Below, one piece after another: positions 1 through 6,848 of a stretch of DNA of 20,531 bases. This DNA is from an uncultured Collinsella sp. (GTDB taxonomy: Bacteria; Actinomycetota; Coriobacteriia; Coriobacteriales; Coriobacteriaceae), in assembly GCA_902476475.1 (NCBI GenBank), contig CABSDO010000027.1, positions 1 through 20,531 of the forward strand, in the 5' to 3' direction. The notes below the pieces were generated by a model. The model ran no database searches. It was not told where the DNA came from and saw only the letters and a program-made list of their open reading frames with translations. Made by a program: the position numbers and the translations under genes. Each line of letters opens with the position of its first letter. Within the stretch, counting starts at the first letter, position 1.

Positions 1-35
1 GGGTCAGCCCGTGGGAGGCCAGGGCGCCGCTGACC
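1..35 (+). rRNA. rrf: 5S ribosomal RNA, 3' end (partial)
   Basis: The first 35 bases match the 3' part of a bacterial 5S rRNA: a CCCGTGGGAG segment, then a GCCAGG...CGCCGC stretch, ending in CCGCTGACC, which would pair with the 5' end of the molecule (outside the window). The position just before a hairpin and a strong terminator fits the end of an rRNA operon. I recognised it by pattern, not by alignment. The same bases also stay open in one reading frame up to a TGA at 66-68, but the 5S match explains them better. Confidence 0.82.
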
Positions 36-40
36 GGTGG

Positions 41-103
41 ACGGCACCGAGCCGTACGCTTGAACTGAGAAGGGGGAGGCCTCGCGGCCTCCCCCTTTTT
101 TTT
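41..103 (+). terminator. rRNA operon trailer hairpin and intrinsic terminator
   Basis: A small hairpin (ACGGC 41-45 with GCCGT 51-55) is followed by a 12-bp stem, 70-81 with 86-97, loop TCGC, then a run of eight T (96-103). This is a textbook Rho-independent terminator closing the rRNA operon. The small hairpin may be a processing or trailer structure. Confidence 0.93.
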
Positions 104-167
104 GCGTTTACGGCGCATAAATGACTCATTTACGCCAGACGATTTAATTCTTTTTGGTATTGAGCTT

Positions 168-635
168 TTATTTAAAGAAAATAAAACGAATAACAAGGGC
201 AACTGCTATGGCCGCAATGATCAAAAGCAGGATTGCCAGTCGATGTTGCTTGCGTCGTTTACTTGACGAAACGAAGATTGATTTTCCTTGTTTTGGCGTC
301 TCGAGATAACGAGCCGAATGCGTTAAGGTTTGCTTTGGTCGAGGACCTCTTTGTTGATGAGCGGCGGATGCTTTCAGTGGCTCATCACTAGCTGCGCTGT
401 TTTTAGATAATGGTGCGTCTTTCAGATATACAGGGTCTCCCGAGGCGACGCCCATATGTTTACGTCCCGTTTGGGCATCTTCGAGCGTTTGATATCGATT
501 TCTCGTCACATACTCGGGCTCAGGATCATTAATGGGCTCTTGCGAGATGTGGGGGCGATGGAACCGTGGCGGCTGCGTGGAAGTATCTTCCCCCTGCGTC
601 TGCATAAACATTTTGTTCTGGTTTTGGTCGTCCAT
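168..635 (-). CDS. Small tail-anchored membrane protein of unknown function
   Basis: A 155-residue protein I do not recognise. The first ~125 residues are hydrophilic, rich in Q, P, S, T and charged residues, and probably disordered. A basic stretch (SSSKRRKQHR, about 123-132) precedes one hydrophobic helix (about 133-151) that ends the protein. There is no signal peptide, so the likely topology is a cytosolic N-terminus with a C-terminal membrane anchor. Start choice: ATG at 635 (minus strand) has an AAAGGG ribosome site (plus-strand 640-645) and a TACAAT -10 element at 675-680. The gene is more AT-rich than most neighbours and converges on the rRNA terminator. Function unknown; the tail anchor is the only structural clue. 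Confidence 0.72.
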   Translation of the reverse strand: MDDQNQNKMFMQTQGEDTSTQPPRFHRPHISQEPINDPEPEYVTRNRYQTLEDAQTGRKHMGVASGDPVYLKDAPLSKNSAASDEPLKASAAHQQRGPRPKQTLTHSARYLETPKQGKSIFVSSSKRRKQHRLAILLLIIAAIAVALVIRFIFFK

Positions 636-674
636 GATGCCCTTTAGCTCGTTACCAATAACGTGTACGCGCTC

Positions 675-680
675 ATTGTA
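675..680 (-). promoter_or_regulatory. -10 element (TACAAT) for the tail-anchored protein gene
   Basis: On the minus strand the hexamer reads TACAAT, 40 bases before the start codon at 635. No good -35 hexamer is visible. The same hexamer precedes several other genes in the window. Confidence 0.5.
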
Positions 681-727
681 AGCCCCCTGTTATTTGTAGC
701 CGCGAACATACTCGTTATTTAAGCTCT

Positions 728-850
728 GGTTCAAAGAACCTTAATCTTATTTAAACCTGAGTCAAACACACTTAGATATGCTTATAGTACTGGACTCAAA
801 AAACTTTATAGTCGATGTATATATGAGCACCGGGTGGGCATATATAAGAG
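728..850 (+). promoter_or_regulatory. AT-rich regulatory region upstream of the Hsp20 gene
   Basis: The 277 bases between the two divergent starts (636-912) hold no gene. Visible signals are a perfect palindrome GGTTC-AAA-GAACC (728-740) and a CCTGAGT-N7-ACTTAGA arrangement (756-776). The latter partly resembles the HspR operator HAIR (CTTGAGT-N7-ACTCAAG), with 6 of 7 bases matching on the left and 4 of 7 on the right. An ACTCAAA half-site lies at 794-800, and TATATA/TATAAG candidates for a -10 lie at 841-848. No CIRCE element (HrcA site) is seen. Heat-shock control by HspR is possible but weakly supported. Confidence 0.4.
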
Positions 851-912
851 CGTCAAAAGAAGTCCCAGTCACCTAGAAGATGGCTCGGCAGTCCTTAAAA
901 GGAGTGGTAAAC

Positions 913-1344
913 ATGGCAAGCATGGTTCCTTATCGTTCGGTTTTTGGCGTTCGTCCTTCTGCTAGCTCGCTGTTCGATCTGTTTGATGATATGACCGACC
1001 TTGCAAACAACTCGATTGCTTCCAAGGCGTTTCCCGTTGATGTTGAGGATAAGGGCGACGGCTATGAGGTCAAGGCTTATCTGACCGGCGTCGCCAAGGA
1101 CGATATCGATGTCGAGCTTAACGAGGGCCGTCTGTCCATTAGCGTGAATGTCGAGGAAGATGAGGAGAACGAGGGCAAGAACTTCCTGCAGAAGGAGTTC
1201 AGCTCGTACAGCGCGACGCGTGGCGTGTATCTAAAGGACGCTTCGAGCGAGGGCCTCTCGGCTAAGTACGCTGACGGCATCCTGACCGTTACGGTTCCCA
1301 AGATCGTCGAGAAGAAGAACGTTACGAAGATCTCCATCGACTAA
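913..1344 (+). CDS. Small heat shock protein, Hsp20/alpha-crystallin family
   Basis: A 143-residue holdase-type chaperone that would bind unfolding proteins without ATP and hand them to DnaK or ClpB. The N-terminal arm (about 1-37) is followed by the alpha-crystallin domain (about 38-135), starting at FPVDVEDKGDGYEVKAYLTGV and including the signature AKYADGILTVTVPK near its end. The C-terminal tail carries the I-S-I form of the IxI motif (KISID) that links oligomers. Start choice: the reading frame is open from 880, but the ATG at 913 has an AAAAGGAG ribosome site (897-904) 8 bases upstream and gives the usual family length. It is transcribed alone and ends at a strong two-way terminator. Confidence 0.94.
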   Translation: MASMVPYRSVFGVRPSASSLFDLFDDMTDLANNSIASKAFPVDVEDKGDGYEVKAYLTGVAKDDIDVELNEGRLSISVNVEEDEENEGKNFLQKEFSSYSATRGVYLKDASSEGLSAKYADGILTVTVPKIVEKKNVTKISID

Positions 1345-1370
1345 CTTCGTTGGTGTTCTGCGCTATTAAA

Positions 1371-1418
1371 AGACAGCAAAAGGGGCTGGGAAGCGATTCT
1401 CGGCCCCTTTTGCTGTCT
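1371..1418. terminator. Bidirectional intrinsic terminator between convergent genes
   Basis: A perfect 16-bp inverted repeat: 1371-1386 pairs with 1403-1418 around a 16-base loop. The arms carry AAAAGGGGC and GCCCCTTTT, so each strand has a GC core followed by T. It lies between the Hsp20 stop (1344) and the convergent metallohydrolase stop (1427) and can serve both. Confidence 0.9.
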
Positions 1419-1426
1419 AGGACAGT

Positions 1427-2236
1427 CTATTGAATGGTTGCCGGCTGATACTGACTCGCAGGGCGTATCGAGAGTTTTCGCGATCCTTGGAGAAGGGTTG
1501 CGGAGCTGCCGACCTCGTCATCCAGGGTTGCGGCCAGAGCTTTGGCATAGCTTTTGACGGTAAGGGTCGGACGATTGTTATCTTGGCTGATATGCATGGC
1601 AATGAGCTGTTCGGTGCGATCGGTAACAAGTTCGCGCGCGGCTTCGGCGGCTTGGCCATTGGAGAGGTGTCCCCTTGCAGACAGGATGCGCTCCTGAAGA
1701 AAGCGGGGATATTCTCCCTCGCGTAGCATGGTCACATCATGGTTGCTTTCGAGCGCGAGGACTCGACAATCTTTGAGGGTGTTCATGGCTTGGCTCGATA
1801 GCTCTCCGGTGTCGGTGGCAAAGCCGATGGAATCATCGAGGGCGTCGAATCGATAACCGACTGGATTGATGACATCGTGTGATGTTGAGTAGGTTTGCAC
1901 GTGGATGCCGGCAATGGATAGGGCGTCGCCGGGATCGAATTCCTCGACAGGCAGATGCGAAAGATTTTCTTTGCTCGAAAGAGTGCCCCTGCTGGCAAAG
2001 AGGGGGCCGTGCCAGTGCTTGCACCAGACATCGAGGCCCTTGATGTGATCGCTATGCTCATGAGTAATGAGAAGAGCCGAGACGTTGTCTGTCGAGAGCC
2101 CCAGTTCTGCCATGCGCTTTAATGTCTCGCGGCGAGACAGTCCGTCATCGACCATAATGAGCCCCTGCGGGCCCTCGATGAGTGCGCAGTTGCCTTTAGA
2201 GCCACTGCCGAGGATATGAAGGTGCAGGCAAGACAT
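1427..2236 (-). CDS. Metallo-beta-lactamase-fold hydrolase, WalJ/YycJ-like
   Basis: A 269-residue protein of the WalJ/YycJ group, whose members are described as MBL-fold exonucleases linked to cell-wall signalling and DNA repair in Firmicutes. The metal-binding motif is THEHSDHIKG (H59, H61, D63, H64). Further family landmarks are LGSGSKGN near the N-terminus (about 9-16), TSHDVINPVGY, FATDTGEL, ALESNHD and ARGHLSN, which supply the remaining metal ligands. Length is normal for the family. It is not next to walK/walR here; it faces away from tilS with 48 bases between starts. The ribosome site is weak (TTTGGAA). The fold is certain; the DNA substrate is inferred from relatives. Confidence 0.9.
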   Translation of the reverse strand: MSCLHLHILGSGSKGNCALIEGPQGLIMVDDGLSRRETLKRMAELGLSTDNVSALLITHEHSDHIKGLDVWCKHWHGPLFASRGTLSSKENLSHLPVEEFDPGDALSIAGIHVQTYSTSHDVINPVGYRFDALDDSIGFATDTGELSSQAMNTLKDCRVLALESNHDVTMLREGEYPRFLQERILSARGHLSNGQAAEAARELVTDRTEQLIAMHISQDNNRPTLTVKSYAKALAATLDDEVGSSATLLQGSRKLSIRPASQYQPATIQ

Positions 2237-2250
2237 AAGATTCCAAAGGA

Positions 2251-2256
2251 TACAAT
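2251..2256 (+). promoter_or_regulatory. -10 element (TACAAT) for tilS
   Basis: TACAAT lies 29 bases before the tilS start in the short divergent gap. It predicts a leader of about 20 bases that carries AGGAGG at 2273-2278. No clear -35 is seen. Confidence 0.5.
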
Positions 2257-2284
2257 GGGTGCGGACGAATAGAGGAGGAAGCGA

Positions 2285-3823
2285 ATGCCAACGGTATCAC
2301 AGCATTATGGACACCATGCCGTGCCCGGGGCAGTCGATGAGACCCGGACGAGGCAGCAGGCTGCTCCTGTCGTGCTCATGGTATCAGGCGGCGCGGACTC
2401 GACGGCACTGCTTCTTATGGCGTGCACATCAAAGTTGGATATTCTGGATGGGCGTGGTGTGGCCCCCATCGCGCGCGAGCGACTGCACGTGCTGCATGTG
2501 AACCATCATCTGCGCGGAGAGGCATCCGATGGCGACGAGGCCTTCGTGCGGGAGCTCTGCGCGCAATATGGTCTACCGCTGTGTGTTGAGCATGCCTATT
2601 TTGATGATGAATCGGGCAATATTGAGGCCGCGGCCCGCGAGGTGCGCTATGCCGCGGCACGGAGGTATGTTCGCGAGCTCTGCGCCCAGACGGGGGCACC
2701 GCGAACGGCGGCTCGTATCTGCACCGCGCACACGTCTTCGGATCGCGCGGAAACGTTTTTGATGAACGCGATTAAGGGTTCGGGGCCCGCTGGCCTATCG
2801 AGCATTCCTCGCCGGAGGAATATCGTGGTGCGTCCCTTGCTCGACCTAACTCATGGCGAGCTCGTGGGCTATCTACAGGTACATGGTCAGCCGTGGCGTG
2901 AAGACGAGAGCAATGAGGATATCTCGTATCTGCGAAACTACGTGCGCCATCGAGTGATGCCGGTGGTGGTGCAGCGCAACGCGAGCGTCTGCAAGACGAT
3001 TGGCGCCGCCTGCGAGATCTTAGGCGATGAGGACGCGTTTTTGTCTCAGCTTTCGGCACAGGCGTTTCGAAGCTGTCTGCGTAAGGAGGCGGCGGGCGCG
3101 CTGGTGCTCGATGCCAGGCGCCTTGCTGCGGCCGAGGTGGTAATCGCGCGGCGCATCGTGCGACTGGCGATTAAGCGCATCGATCCGGACGCTCGTCCAG
3201 AGATGCGACATGTGGAGCGAGTCCTTTCCTGCGTTGCCGAGGGCGCCGGCTCGGTCACGCTTCCGGCGGGGATTGACGCACGCATTGAGTTTGGCATGCT
3301 GGCGTTCAAGGCGCCGGCGGCTCGCGAGGGCCTGGTCGCGGACTGGGTTACCGTACCCGGTCGTTTGCCGTTGGGCGGGGGACGTATGCTGGTCACAGAA
3401 CCGATGGCCGTTGAGCCGGGATGCGATATCGTGCGCCGCGCCCGTGAGCTTGCAGCTGCCGGGGAAGTGACAGCTTTGGTAGACGCGGCTGCCCTGGGTT
3501 TTGCCGACAGCGATAGTGAGCTGATCCTGGCGGGCTCGCGTGGCGAGATCCCTGCCGAGGCGCGATTGGCGCGCCTGTGGGTGGACGGTCCCGCACCGGG
3601 AGACGTGATGTGCCCGTTGGGGATGAGTGGCCGAAGCAAGAAAGTATCCGATTTGCTAGGTGAGGCTCGCATTCCCGTTTCCGAGCGCGCCGGCGTGCCC
3701 ATGGTGAGGACGGCGCCGGGGGGTGCCGTGGTGTGGGTCGCCGGAGTTCGCGCGGACGAGCGTTTTAAGTGCACGGCCGCAACGCGCGTGGCATATCTGC
3801 TCCGCGTGGTCGATGCGGAATAG
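2285..3823 (+). CDS. tilS: tRNA(Ile)-lysidine synthase
   Basis: A 512-residue cytosolic enzyme that uses ATP and lysine to turn C34 of tRNA-Ile(CAU) into lysidine, changing its decoding from AUG to AUA; it is essential in most bacteria. The N-terminal PP-loop ATPase motif is SGGADS (34-39), followed by the HVNHHLRG segment and the NYVRHRVMP segment typical of TilS. A substrate-binding middle region follows. The C-terminal TilS domain is seen in GDVMCPLGMSGRSKKVSDLLGEARIP and WVAGVRADERFK. AGGAGG sits 6 bases before the ATG, fixing the start; about 25 residues before the PP-loop strand are extra and poorly conserved. It is first in the order tilS-hpt-ftsH, with a 147-base gap to hpt that holds its own promoter-like signal. 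Confidence 0.96.
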   Translation: MPTVSQHYGHHAVPGAVDETRTRQQAAPVVLMVSGGADSTALLLMACTSKLDILDGRGVAPIARERLHVLHVNHHLRGEASDGDEAFVRELCAQYGLPLCVEHAYFDDESGNIEAAAREVRYAAARRYVRELCAQTGAPRTAARICTAHTSSDRAETFLMNAIKGSGPAGLSSIPRRRNIVVRPLLDLTHGELVGYLQVHGQPWREDESNEDISYLRNYVRHRVMPVVVQRNASVCKTIGAACEILGDEDAFLSQLSAQAFRSCLRKEAAGALVLDARRLAAAEVVIARRIVRLAIKRIDPDARPEMRHVERVLSCVAEGAGSVTLPAGIDARIEFGMLAFKAPAAREGLVADWVTVPGRLPLGGGRMLVTEPMAVEPGCDIVRRARELAAAGEVTALVDAAALGFADSDSELILAGSRGEIPAEARLARLWVDGPAPGDVMCPLGMSGRSKKVSDLLGEARIPVSERAGVPMVRTAPGGAVVWVAGVRADERFKCTAATRVAYLLRVVDAE

Positions 3824-3874
3824 CGTCCCACGCCTGCTATTCTGTGCGACGTTGACGGTATTCCCGCGCTGATG

Positions 3875-3914
3875 GCGCACGGGCTGGTAAATTTACCCCG
3901 TGCGCTGCTAGAAT
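3875..3914 (+). promoter_or_regulatory. Inverted repeat plus extended -10 promoter upstream of hpt
   Basis: A perfect 9-bp stem, GCGCACGGG (3875-3883) with CCCGTGCGC (3897-3905), encloses a loop whose AT-rich centre forms the palindrome GGTAAATTTACC (3886-3897, sharing one base with the stem). Immediately after it is an extended -10, TGC-TAGAAT (3906-3914), 57 bases before hpt. No T-run follows, so it is a poor terminator for tilS. Its position over the -35 region suggests an operator or an overlapping control site. Confidence 0.5.
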
Positions 3915-3970
3915 GTGTAGTTCGCGTCCATACGGCGGTGTGTGGGCGATAAGCACAAGAAAGGGTTGTC

Positions 3971-4519
3971 ATGGCTTCTCAACATCCGGATATCGAGAAG
4001 GTTCTGTTTACGCAGGAGGATATCGACGGTATCGTCTCTCGCCTGGGCGAGGAGATTACGCGCGACTACGCGGGTAAGGATCTGGTGCTGATCGCGGTCC
4101 TGCGCGGCGCTGTTGTCTTTATGGGCGACCTGATGCGTAAGATCGAGCTGCCGACCAACATCGATTTCATGGCTGTTTCGAGCTACGGCGACGGTGTGAA
4201 GTCCTCGGGTATCGTGCGTATCATTAAGGACCTGGATATCGACATCCGCGGTCGCGACGTGCTGATCGTCGAGGACATTCTGGACTCGGGCCTGACGCTC
4301 AAGTATCTGATGAAGAACCTCGAGAGCCGCAAGCCCGCTTCTCTGGAGGTCGCCGCCTTCCTGTGGAAGGACGTTGAGGACCGCGTCTCGGCCATCACGC
4401 CCAAGTATGTTGGAACCCATTGCCCCGATGCCTTTGTGGTGGGCTACGGCCTCGACTATGCCGAGCGCTATCGCAACCTTCCGTATCTGGGCATTTTGAA
4501 ACCGGAGGTTTATTCGTAA
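3971..4519 (+). CDS. hpt: Hypoxanthine phosphoribosyltransferase
   Basis: A 182-residue purine-salvage enzyme converting hypoxanthine (often also guanine) plus PRPP to IMP or GMP. The PRPP-binding motif is VLIVEDILDSGLT (97-109) with the acidic pair E101-D102. The flexible-loop segment SSYGDG (about 70-75), the VLRGAVVFMGDL segment (43-54) and the C-terminal FVVGYGLDYAERYRNLPYLG segment are all typical of bacterial Hpt, and length is standard. AAGAAAGGG (3957-3965) precedes the ATG. Only one base separates its stop from the ftsH start, so the two are co-transcribed and probably translationally coupled. Confidence 0.97.
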   Translation: MASQHPDIEKVLFTQEDIDGIVSRLGEEITRDYAGKDLVLIAVLRGAVVFMGDLMRKIELPTNIDFMAVSSYGDGVKSSGIVRIIKDLDIDIRGRDVLIVEDILDSGLTLKYLMKNLESRKPASLEVAAFLWKDVEDRVSAITPKYVGTHCPDAFVVGYGLDYAERYRNLPYLGILKPEVYS

Positions 4520-4520
4520 G

Positions 4521-6659
4521 ATGCCCGACGACCGTAACGACAACAATTCCCAGACTCCCCGGGACCCAAAGATCCCGGGGATGCCCGGAGGCAAGAAGCC
4601 CACGCGTACGGGCTGGCTGTATTTTCTTTTGGCTTGCGCGCTTCTGGGCTATGCCTTCTTTAATATGGGTTCCGGCTTTGCCAGCTCCAGCAATACCGTT
4701 AAGCTCGCGACGAGCGAGATGGTCAGCGCCATCAAGCAGGATCGCGTCGAAGATCTGACCTATACGGTTCAAGACGGAAGCGTGACGGGTCATTACTGGA
4801 AGACAAAAAAGGACAAGGGCGATACGAGCGAGCTCAAGAGCTTCTCCTCGACCTATGTCGGCTCCGATTCGCTTGCCGAGCTCATGGCGGAGCACCCCGA
4901 TACCAAGTACATCGTCAACACCAACGATCCCGATTTTTGGGGCGACTTGGCGATGAGTGTGCTTCCGACGATCGCCCTTATCGCCATCATGTTCTACTTT
5001 ATGCGCCAGATGATGGGCGCCAACAACAGGAACATGCAGTTTGGCAAGACCAACGCCAAGACCAACGAGGCCACACGCCCCAAGGTCAAGTTTGAAGACG
5101 TTGCCGGAGTGGACGAGGCAGTCGAGGAGCTCGAGGAGATCCGTGACTTTTTGAGCGATCCGGATCGCTATCGCAAGCTGGGCGCCAAGATCCCGCGTGG
5201 CGTGTTGCTGGTTGGCCCTCCGGGCACCGGTAAAACGCTGCTGGCCAAGGCCGTTGCCGGCGAGGCGGGCGTGCCGTTCTTTAGCATCTCGGGTTCCGAC
5301 TTTGTCGAGATGTTCGTAGGTGTCGGCGCCAGCCGTGTGCGTGACCTCTTTAAGGAGGCCAAGTCCCAGGCCCCGTCGATCATCTTCATCGATGAGATCG
5401 ATGCCGTGGGACGTCAGCGCGGAGCCGGCTTGGGCGGCGGTCACGACGAGCGCGAGCAGACGCTCAACCAGCTGCTGGTCGAGATGGACGGTTTTGAGGA
5501 GAGCGAGTCGGTCATTCTGATCGCTGCGACCAACCGTCCTGACATCCTGGATCCGGCATTGCTGCGTCCCGGCCGTTTTGACCGTCAGGTTACGGTCGAC
5601 CGTCCGGATGTGAAGGGCCGCGAGCAGATCTTGCGCGTGCATGCCGAGAACAAGCCGATGGACGAGGACGTTAAGTTTGAGAAGCTCGCCCAGATGACCG
5701 TTGGCTTTACTGGTGCCGATTTGGCGAACTTGCTCAACGAGTCTGCGCTGCTGGCCGCTCGCCGTCATCGTTCCGTGATCTCGATGGACGAGGTCGAGGA
5801 ATCGATGGAGCGCGTGATTGCCGGACCGCAGCGCAAGGGTCGCGTGATGACCGAGGCCGAGCGCACCACGATTGCCTACCACGAGAGCGGTCACGCCCTG
5901 GTGGGCCACATCCTGGAGCACTCCGATCCGGTCCACAAGATCTCGATCGTCAGCCGCGGTCAGGCTCTGGGCTACACGCTGCAGCTTCCGCAGGAGGACC
6001 ACTTCCTCAAGACCAAGAACGAGATGCTCGACGAGCTCGCCGTGTTCTTGGGCGGTCGCGTTGCCGAGGAGCTCATGTGCGATGACATCACGTCGGGCGC
6101 GAGCAACGACCTGGAGCGCGCGACCAAGATGGCGCGCGAGATGGTCACGCGCCTGGGCATGAGCGAGGAGCTGGGCACGCAAGTGTTTGGCGAGGCGCAG
6201 CATCAGGTGTTCCTTGGTCGCGATTACGCCGATCACCAGGATTACTCCGAGGAGACGGCGCGCCGCATCGATATCGAGGTTCAGCGCATTATGCGTGAGG
6301 CCCATCGTCGTGCGGTCGAGATCCTGGACGCCCGTCGCGATCAGCTCGATCTGATGGCGAAGGTGCTGCTTGAGCGCGAGACCGTCGAAGGCGACGCCGT
6401 GAACGCCCTGCTCGACAACGAGTGGGATGCCTACCTTGAGCGCGAGGGCGATATCCTGGCGGCCAAGGAGGAGCGCAACGCCAAGGCGGCCGGCATGCCG
6501 ACCAAGAAGCGTGCGCCTCGCATGAGCGAGGAGGAACTTGCGGCAGATGCCGCGGCTTTTGCGCAGGCGGCCATGCAGGAGGATGCCGAAGTGGCATCCG
6601 ACGCTGACGATGACCATGCCGTCGTCGATGCCGATGCCGATGCCGACACCGACAAATAG
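4521..6659 (+). CDS. ftsH: ATP-dependent zinc metalloprotease FtsH
   Basis: A 712-residue membrane-anchored AAA+ protease that degrades misassembled membrane proteins and short-lived regulators as a hexamer. The first membrane helix (about 31-53), a small outer-face domain and the second helix (about 146-165) precede the AAA domain. The domain shows Walker A GPPGTGKT (232-239), Walker B IIFIDEID and the second-region-of-homology block AATNRPDILDPALLRPGRFDRQV. The zinc protease motif is HESGH (454-458), with the third ligand in ASNDLERAT. The C-terminus has a long acidic tail ending in repeated D-A units, longer than in E. coli FtsH. The start is one base after the hpt stop, with GGAGG at 4504-4508 inside the hpt coding end. 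A strong terminator follows. Confidence 0.98.
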   Translation: MPDDRNDNNSQTPRDPKIPGMPGGKKPTRTGWLYFLLACALLGYAFFNMGSGFASSSNTVKLATSEMVSAIKQDRVEDLTYTVQDGSVTGHYWKTKKDKGDTSELKSFSSTYVGSDSLAELMAEHPDTKYIVNTNDPDFWGDLAMSVLPTIALIAIMFYFMRQMMGANNRNMQFGKTNAKTNEATRPKVKFEDVAGVDEAVEELEEIRDFLSDPDRYRKLGAKIPRGVLLVGPPGTGKTLLAKAVAGEAGVPFFSISGSDFVEMFVGVGASRVRDLFKEAKSQAPSIIFIDEIDAVGRQRGAGLGGGHDEREQTLNQLLVEMDGFEESESVILIAATNRPDILDPALLRPGRFDRQVTVDRPDVKGREQILRVHAENKPMDEDVKFEKLAQMTVGFTGADLANLLNESALLAARRHRSVISMDEVEESMERVIAGPQRKGRVMTEAERTTIAYHESGHALVGHILEHSDPVHKISIVSRGQALGYTLQLPQEDHFLKTKNEMLDELAVFLGGRVAEELMCDDITSGASNDLERATKMAREMVTRLGMSEELGTQVFGEAQHQVFLGRDYADHQDYSEETARRIDIEVQRIMREAHRRAVEILDARRDQLDLMAKVLLERETVEGDAVNALLDNEWDAYLEREGDILAAKEERNAKAAGMPTKKRAPRMSEEELAADAAAFAQAAMQEDAEVASDADDDHAVVDADADADTDK

Positions 6660-6670
6660 TCTTTGTGGCG

Positions 6671-6708
6671 AAAGCCTCCGCGGGGAAACCTGCGGAGGCT
6701 TTTTCTTT
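6671..6708 (+). terminator. Intrinsic terminator after ftsH
   Basis: AAAGCCTCCGC (6671-6681) pairs with GCGGAGGCTTT (6692-6702), followed by a T-rich tail. It closes the tilS-hpt-ftsH block. Confidence 0.93.
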
Positions 6709-6727
6709 TGAGCGATATGGGGCCGTC

Positions 6728-6789
6728 TGTTGATTGGGGACAGACTTAAATGAGCGTTTTCACGCATTTAAGTCTGTCCCCAATCAACA
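6728..6789. repeat. REP-like palindromic repeat with 25-bp perfect arms
   Basis: Positions 6728-6752 are the exact reverse complement of 6765-6789, around a 12-base loop. Each arm contains the core GGGGACAGAC or its complement. The element lies between the ftsH terminator and the aminotransferase promoter, so it is not needed as a terminator. The same GGGGACAG core forms the heart of a second palindrome at 15700-15726, which suggests one family of short interspersed palindromes. I recall similar GGGGACAG/CTGTCCCC palindromes in Coriobacteriia genomes, but this was not checked. Confidence 0.88.
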
Positions 6790-6818
6790 TTGCTGCGGCA
6801 CTTTGCTCGGCTAAAGCG

Positions 6819-6824
6819 TACAAT
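6819..6824 (+). promoter_or_regulatory. -10 element (TACAAT) for the aminotransferase gene
   Basis: GCG-TACAAT lies 25 bases before the chosen start at 6849. It supports rejecting the upstream in-frame ATG at 6750, which would lie before the promoter. No clear -35 is seen. Confidence 0.55.
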
Positions 6825-6848
6825 AGCGCCTATGCGAAAGGGGAACAG

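Noticed and set aside
3..68. End of a protein-coding gene stopping at TGA 66-68
   Set aside because: The bases match the 3' end of 5S rRNA and are followed by an rRNA-style trailer and terminator.
4395..6767. A 790-codon open frame on the minus strand opposite ftsH
   Set aside because: It is a shadow of strongly biased GC3 coding in ftsH; the product is low-complexity with no domain, and it runs into the palindromic repeat.
6750..6848. N-terminal extension of the aminotransferase
   Set aside because: It translates the palindromic repeat and lies before the -10 element; ATG 6849 has a good ribosome site and the family-typical N-terminus.
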